Of a stretch of DNA of 7,943 nucleotides, positions 5,472 through 7,943 are shown in pieces; the first letter of the stretch is position 1, and every line of letters begins with the position of its first letter. Source of the DNA: Pseudomonas sp. Lineage in GTDB: Bacteria; Pseudomonadota; Gammaproteobacteria; Pseudomonadales; Pseudomonadaceae. The stretch is from contig DPSI01000113.1 in NCBI GenBank assembly GCA_003527165.1, forward strand, positions 1 through 7,943. Reading direction: 5' to 3'. Below the pieces are notes generated by a model that did no database searches, had not been told where the DNA came from, and worked only from the letters and a program-made list of their open reading frames with translations. The translations under genes and the position numbers were made by a program.

Positions 5472-6146
5472 TCAGAACAAGCTGCGCTGGTCGCGTTGCC
5501 GCCGTCTCGAATCGAGGCGCTGGCGGAACCGCTTGCGGTATTCCATTGCCAGTGGCGGAAGTTCGGCTAGTCGGATCAGCTCGCTGTTGTCAGTCGCGTC
5601 ATCAACGAAGCTATGCCAGAGATGCGCCACGCTGACGGCTGGGTAAGGGCGCTCGATCAGGTGTAACGCCGAGCCAATGCCGATTTCGCCGGGTTCAAGG
5701 GTGCGGTACAGCCAGCCGGTCAGGCCGCTCCTGGCCAGCTGCCGTGCCAGACCGCGCGCATCATGGCGCCGGTCGAGATTGACGCATGGCGAACGCGGTT
5801 GGCTCACTTCGATCAGGGCCGCGCCCCAGCGGCAGCGATCGCCGATGCACACTTGGTGCTCATCAATGCCTCGGCTGGAAATGTTCTCACCGAAGGCGGC
5901 TGGACCGAGCTGTAGGTGCGGATAGAGCCTGCGCCATCGAGCATAGTGTTCGGCCGGGTAATGACAAACGCTGCGAATTGGCCCGCCATGGAAGCGGCGA
6001 TCGGCAACCCGATTACCCCCCAGACCGTCGATATCGAGCCAGACCGCGTCGCGCGCCAACTGTTTGTCGATGGCCGAAGGCTTTTCAGTGCCGGGCAGGC
6101 GCAATAATTGATCACCTAGAAAGGGTCCCTCAACCGGCCATTGCAT
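5472..6146 (-). CDS. yiiM: YiiM-like MOSC-domain protein (molybdenum cofactor)
   Basis: This 224-aa protein has a MOSC domain plus a C-terminal three-helix extension, matching E. coli YiiM in length and order. Motifs are KPSAI (22-26), DGLGGNRVADRRFHGGP (40-56), HYPAEHY (62-68), AFGENIS (84-90), RWGAALIEVSQPRSPC (106-121) with the Mo-ligand cysteine C121, and GWLYRTLEPG. E. coli YiiM uses molybdenum cofactor to detoxify N-hydroxylated bases such as 6-hydroxylaminopurine. The same role is likely here, although the physiological substrate is uncertain. The ATG at 6146 has AGG about 9 nt upstream; the frame is open to 6350, but the added 68 residues overlap the next gene and are unlike the family. 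It follows the 62-aa ORF by 43 nt and is probably co-transcribed with it. Confidence 0.88.
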   Translation of the reverse strand: MQWPVEGPFLGDQLLRLPGTEKPSAIDKQLARDAVWLDIDGLGGNRVADRRFHGGPIRSVCHYPAEHYARWRRLYPHLQLGPAAFGENISSRGIDEHQVCIGDRCRWGAALIEVSQPRSPCVNLDRRHDARGLARQLARSGLTGWLYRTLEPGEIGIGSALHLIERPYPAVSVAHLWHSFVDDATDNSELIRLAELPPLAMEYRKRFRQRLDSRRRQRDQRSLF

Positions 6147-6189
6147 GGGGTTTACCTGATGCGAATAAAGGCAGGCGCCGTTGGGGGCG

Positions 6190-6378
6190 TCAGCTTTCGT
6201 TGAGACGGGCCAGCTCGCGGCGAACCATCGCCGCGTATTCCGGCGGGCTGAGCTGGTACAGTTCCGTGGCCACCCATGGCAGCCAGCGGGCGCCCAGTGC
6301 TGGCTGTTGCTCGAGTAGCCGTCGTGCTTCGGCAGTCGCTCGCTCGGCATGTTGCTGGTGAAATTGCGACCGGTTCAT
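6190..6378 (-). CDS. Small hypothetical protein, 62 aa
   Basis: The ORF encodes 62 residues starting MNRSQFHQQHAERATAEARR, followed by a Trp-containing segment (WLPWVATELY, about 32-41) and an amphipathic helix ending RRELARLNES. It is helical and hydrophilic with no signal peptide. I do not recognise a family. The coding character is plausible: the composition suits a small alpha-helical protein, and it stands 43 nt upstream of the MOSC gene on the same strand and diverges from dgt. The ATG at 6378 has only a weak ribosome-binding site. Function unknown. Confidence 0.65.
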   Translation of the reverse strand: MNRSQFHQQHAERATAEARRLLEQQPALGARWLPWVATELYQLSPPEYAAMVRRELARLNES

Positions 6379-6443
6379 GTGGCTTCGCTCATGGCTGAGC
6401 GGCCCATTCTAATCGACCGAGCCCGACATGGCGCTCTGCGGTC

Positions 6444-6472
6444 TTGGTAAAGCCGGCGGGCCGCGCTAGGCT
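6444..6472 (+). promoter_or_regulatory. Weak sigma-70-like promoter candidate for dgt
   Basis: TTGGTA (6444-6449) and TAGGCT (6467-6472) are spaced by exactly 17 nt and lie 28 nt before the dgt ATG. They match the consensus at four and three of six positions. The geometry is right but the hexamers are poor. Confidence 0.25.
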
Positions 6473-6499
6473 CGCGGTTCTTCACCAGCGAGAGCGATC

Positions 6500-7943
6500 A
6501 TGCCGCGGCCCGTTAATTTCAAGGACAAGATTTCCCGCCAGCGCCCCTATAGTCGGCTGGAGCCTGGGCTCAAGGCGTCCGAGGACGATCTGTCGCTGGT
6601 TATCGATCAGCTCGAAAGCGACCGCGGTCGCATTATCAACTCTGCTGCCGTGCGTCGCCTGCAGCAGAAGACTCAGGTGTTTCCGCTGGAGCGCAATGCA
6701 GCGGTGCGCAGCCGCCTGACGCACTCGCTGGAAGTGCAGCAGACCGGCCGTTTTATCGTCCGCACGCTATACAAGCAGCTCGGCGACAAGGCCAGCGAGT
6801 ATGGGCTCGATGGGCTCGAGGGCGCGCTGGAGAGCCTGGTAGAGATGGCCTGTCTGATGCACGACATTGGCAATCCGCCCTTCGGCCATTTTGGCGAGTT
6901 CGCCATCGGTGAGTGGTTTGGCGGCAAGCTGGAGACACTGTTCGCTGTCGCCGTGCCGGCGGGGCAGGGCGATGCCGGGCTACGCCGCCGCATGCTCGCC
7001 GACCTCAAGCAGTTCGAAGGCAACGCCCAGGCGATTCGACTGGTGGTCAGCCTGTTGCGGCTGAACCTGACTTATACCCAGACGGCCGGCCTGCTCAAAT
7101 ATGTCCGTGCGGCGCATGCGCCGAGGCCGGCAAAGGGCACGCCGGGTGCCTACCTGCACAAGAAGCCGGGCTTCTATCTGTCCGAGGAGTCATTCGTAAC
7201 CGACCTGCGAACGGCCCTGGCACTTCAGCCCGGCACCCGTCATCCGGTTGCCTACATCATGGAAGCAGCCGACGACATCGCCTACTGCCTGGCGGATATC
7301 GAGGACTCGGTGGAAAAGGGCATCTTCACCATCGAGCAGCTGTCGCAACTGCTGCTGGCCAAGTTCGCCGAGCATGGTTCGCCAGACGAGCCCATCGCGG
7401 CAACCGGACGCAGCTTCCGCAACATGGTCGCCTATGCCGAATCGCGCGCGCAGAAAGAGCCGATCAACAAAGTCGGCGAGTTCTTTATCTGGTTGCGGGT
7501 GAATATGGTCCACCCGCTGGTACAGCACGCGGCCCAGCAGTTCATTGAAAATATCGAGGTGGTATATCAAGGCACCCTGGACCGTGCGCTGCTGGAAGAC
7601 GCCAGCCTGCCCAACGCCATCGTGCAGACCTTCAAGGACGTGGCGATGGACCGGGTCTTCTGTCATCGCGAAGTGGAGACCCTGCAGCTCCAGGGTTACC
7701 GGATTCTCCAGGGGCTGCTGGATACCTACGCACCGCTGCTGCGCGTCGCCCCGGCAACCTTCCAGGCCCTGACCGAGGGCAGTTGCCACAGCGAACCCCA
7801 TCTGCAGATGCTGGCTCGACGGTTACCCAGCCAGTTGATCAAGGCCTACCACGAAGCCATGAAGGTACACGCTGAAGGTTCGCCCGATTGGCCGCTGTGG
7901 GAGTTCTATTACCGTTGTCGAATGCTGCAGGATTTCGTCAGCG
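6500..7943 (+). CDS. dgt: dGTP triphosphohydrolase Dgt, 3' end outside window
   Basis: From ATG 6500 the frame is open to the window edge, giving 481 residues. E. coli Dgt has 505 and the visible end (LWEFYYRCRMLQDFVS) aligns near its C terminus, so about 20-25 codons are missing. Dgt cleaves dGTP to deoxyguanosine and triphosphate in the cytoplasm and helps set dNTP pools. The HD-domain metal ligands are present: H75 in RLTHSLEVQ, H121-D122 in CLMHDIGNPPFGH, and the Asp pair D258-D259 in EAADDIAYC. H130 and E133 match the catalytic His/Glu of E. coli Dgt (H126, E129). SDRGRIINS (40-48), QQKTQVFPLERNAAVR (55-70), FEGNAQAIRLV and KKPGFYLSEE are also family hallmarks. The GAGAG at 6490-6494 serves as ribosome-binding site. 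It diverges from the 62-aa ORF. Related dGTPases can defend against phage by dNTP depletion, but this copy looks like the chromosomal housekeeping gene. Confidence 0.95.
   Translation, partial: MPRPVNFKDKISRQRPYSRLEPGLKASEDDLSLVIDQLESDRGRIINSAAVRRLQQKTQVFPLERNAAVRSRLTHSLEVQQTGRFIVRTLYKQLGDKASEYGLDGLEGALESLVEMACLMHDIGNPPFGHFGEFAIGEWFGGKLETLFAVAVPAGQGDAGLRRRMLADLKQFEGNAQAIRLVVSLLRLNLTYTQTAGLLKYVRAAHAPRPAKGTPGAYLHKKPGFYLSEESFVTDLRTALALQPGTRHPVAYIMEAADDIAYCLADIEDSVEKGIFTIEQLSQLLLAKFAEHGSPDEPIAATGRSFRNMVAYAESRAQKEPINKVGEFFIWLRVNMVHPLVQHAAQQFIENIEVVYQGTLDRALLEDASLPNAIVQTFKDVAMDRVFCHREVETLQLQGYRILQGLLDTYAPLLRVAPATFQALTEGSCHSEPHLQMLARRLPSQLIKAYHEAMKVHAEGSPDWPLWEFYYRCRMLQDFVS

Noticed and set aside
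6147..6350. Longer MOSC start at 6350
   Set aside because: The added 68 residues lie antiparallel to nothing known, overlap the 62-aa ORF in another frame, and extend beyond the YiiM family length. ATG 6146 fits the family start.
5472..7943. Idea that HAM1-SIR2, the YiiM-like MOSC protein and Dgt form one nucleotide-cleaning or defence cluster
   Set aside because: The MOSC and dgt genes have core-genome composition, lie over 3.6 kb away behind unrelated genes, and are widespread housekeeping genes. Shared nucleotide themes are probably coincidence.

Overview
The window reads as chromosomal DNA of a gammaproteobacterium, most likely Pseudomonas or a close relative (Stutzerimonas-type). The evidence is GC-rich housekeeping genes (sampled lines about 63-67% GC), a Dgt and an EamA very close to their gammaproteobacterial relatives, and a second YebC-type protein beginning [10 protein letters not shown], a form I associate with pseudomonads. 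The genus is an inference from protein resemblance.

Left part (1-1832). The window opens inside an outer-membrane beta-barrel gene on the + strand that ends at 390 and is followed by a strong hairpin terminator. Facing it on the - strand is a two-gene unit: a HAM1/ITPase-fold protein (1284-1832) followed after 12 nt by a SIR2-domain protein (480-1271). This pair is the most interesting item. It matches the HAM1-plus-SIR2 half of the Kongming antiphage system, in which a deaminase and a phage kinase make dITP and a HAM1-SIR2 effector destroys NAD+. No deaminase gene is next to it here. The HAM1 protein keeps the purine-pocket signature but has His where the catalytic Asp of ITPases is expected, so it looks like a nucleotide sensor rather than a hydrolase. 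The SIR2 gene has clearly lower GC (sampled lines 40-52%) than the core genes, as expected for an acquired defence gene.

Middle part (1953-4065). A group II truncated haemoglobin (-) and a single-domain universal stress protein (+) diverge from a 127-nt spacer with a good match to an Anr/FNR box, suggesting low-oxygen or stress control. The stress-protein gene converges on yajD (HNH nuclease-like), with a hairpin overlapping the end of yajD. yajD lies 41 nt downstream of a yebC-family gene and is probably co-transcribed with it.

Right part (4279-7943). eamA (cysteine/O-acetylserine exporter) runs rightward and ends in a GC-rich hairpin. Behind the hairpin is an unlisted 36-codon leftward ORF with a strong ribosome-binding site. 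Next come a YiiM-like MOSC protein and a 62-aa protein of unknown function, both leftward. The divergent dgt (dGTP triphosphohydrolase) runs off the right edge about 20-25 codons short of the E. coli length.

Apart from the HAM1-SIR2 pair and the small ORFs, the content is ordinary core genome.
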